Assembly (NCBI RefSeq): GCF_004348545.1
Contig: NZ_SMKL01000024.1
Coordinates: forward strand, 17,657-81,656
Reading direction: 5' to 3'
DNA from: Jiangella ureilytica
GTDB lineage: Bacteria > Actinomycetota > Actinomycetes > Jiangellales > Jiangellaceae
Length of the DNA: 64,000 bases
Shown: in pieces, positions 63,779 through 64,000 of the stretch
Position numbering within the stretch: the stretch's first letter is position 1
Layout: each line of letters begins with the position of its first letter
Position numbers and translations under genes: made by a program
The notes under the pieces: generated by a model
Seen by the model: only the letters and a program-made list of their open reading frames with translations
Database searches by the model: none
Told to the model about the DNA's origin: nothing

Positions 63779-64000
63779 TCAGAGCACTGCGCCGTCGTCG
63801 GGGTCGTTGGGGTGGTGGCCGCGCATGCGGGCGACCAGGGTGACGAAGCCGGTGACGAAGGCGACCACCGCGAGGAAGACGATCTCGTCGGACGGGCGCC
63901 AGGACATGATGGCGACGATGATCAGCGCGATGGGCGGCACGATGACGCCCGCCCAGGCCAGCTGCTGGATGCGGTCGCCGCGGGGGATGGGCGCCGGGGG
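63779..64000 (-). CDS. small membrane protein, C-terminal part only (runs off the window)
   Basis: The last 73 codons of a gene entering from the right. Residues read PRGDRIQQLAWAGVIVPP, two hydrophobic helices (VPPIALIIVAIMSW; IVFLAVVAFVTGFVTLVA) and a hydrophilic tail HHPNDPDDGAVL. The layout (basic residues, helix, short loop, helix, acidic tail) resembles conserved small two-helix actinobacterial proteins. Function unknown. Confidence 0.7.
   Translation of the reverse strand, partial: PPAPIPRGDRIQQLAWAGVIVPPIALIIVAIMSWRPSDEIVFLAVVAFVTGFVTLVARMRGHHPNDPDDGAVL

Overview
The window is chromosomal DNA of a very GC-rich actinobacterium (class Actinomycetia). Codon third positions are almost all G or C, GTG starts are common, and stop/start overlaps of the GTGA or ATGA type are frequent. 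About a dozen genes look leaderless, with a -10-like hexamer only 6-8 bases before the start codon. From memory, the gene order (glnA, RDD protein, DUF4191, lipA/lipB, sucB, lpd, pepA, nadA, erpA, cta and qcr genes, trpD, AsnC, DEDD exonuclease, glk) matches the Streptomyces coelicolor SCO2120-SCO2198 region. The host cannot be named from sequence alone; the tandem serpins, orphan cytochrome b and dispersed palindromes are not part of that Streptomyces core as I remember it. I saw no rRNA, tRNA, insertion sequence or CRISPR array.

Layout. 1-7 kb: end of a CoA-transferase gene coupled to an enoyl-CoA hydratase, glnA with a four-box GlnR operator, an RDD protein, DUF4191 protein, lipoate synthesis (lipA, lipB) and a luciferase-like monooxygenase. 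7-19 kb: peptidase E and VTT membrane protein, a kinase-like membrane protein lacking catalytic residues, an SDR protein, 2-oxoglutarate dehydrogenase E2 and E3 (sucB, lpd), pepA, a phosphoesterase and gcvT. 19-31.5 kb: a decayed chloramphenicol-phosphotransferase remnant, MFS exporter, aldo/keto reductase, acetyltransferases, the envelope-stress operon pspA-pspAA-htpX-pspAB, nadA, and a nagA-gntR-TSUP-GNAT operon. 31.7-46.5 kb: glycerate kinase, erpA, a TusA/cysteine desulfurase pair, and the aerobic respiratory chain: ctaCDF, then ctaE-qcrC-qcrA-qcrB. These encode the Rieske/cytochrome bc1 complex and aa3 oxidase; a degenerate receiver protein and trpD diverge from them. 46.5-55 kb: AsnC-type protein, DEDD/GIY-YIG nuclease, zinc-ribbon and NYN proteins, an NlpC/P60 cell-wall hydrolase, an unlisted 44-residue membrane protein beside a phased GTNAC array, and a two-component system.

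55.2-60.7 kb is the most unusual part. A second, stand-alone cytochrome b gene has lost both heme bH axial histidines and the acidic residue of the PDWY quinol-site motif. It is followed after 22 bp by three tandem lipoprotein serpins with different reactive loops. The four genes look like one transcription unit. The window closes with two SRPBCC proteins, glucokinase, an endonuclease/exonuclease/phosphatase protein and the end of a small membrane protein gene.

Intergenic DNA holds several families of short palindromic or tandem repeats (copies near 3.2, 6.9-7.1 and 46.5 kb; 10.5 and 50.7 kb; 15.6 and 50.5 kb; 63.4 kb) not explained by simple terminators.
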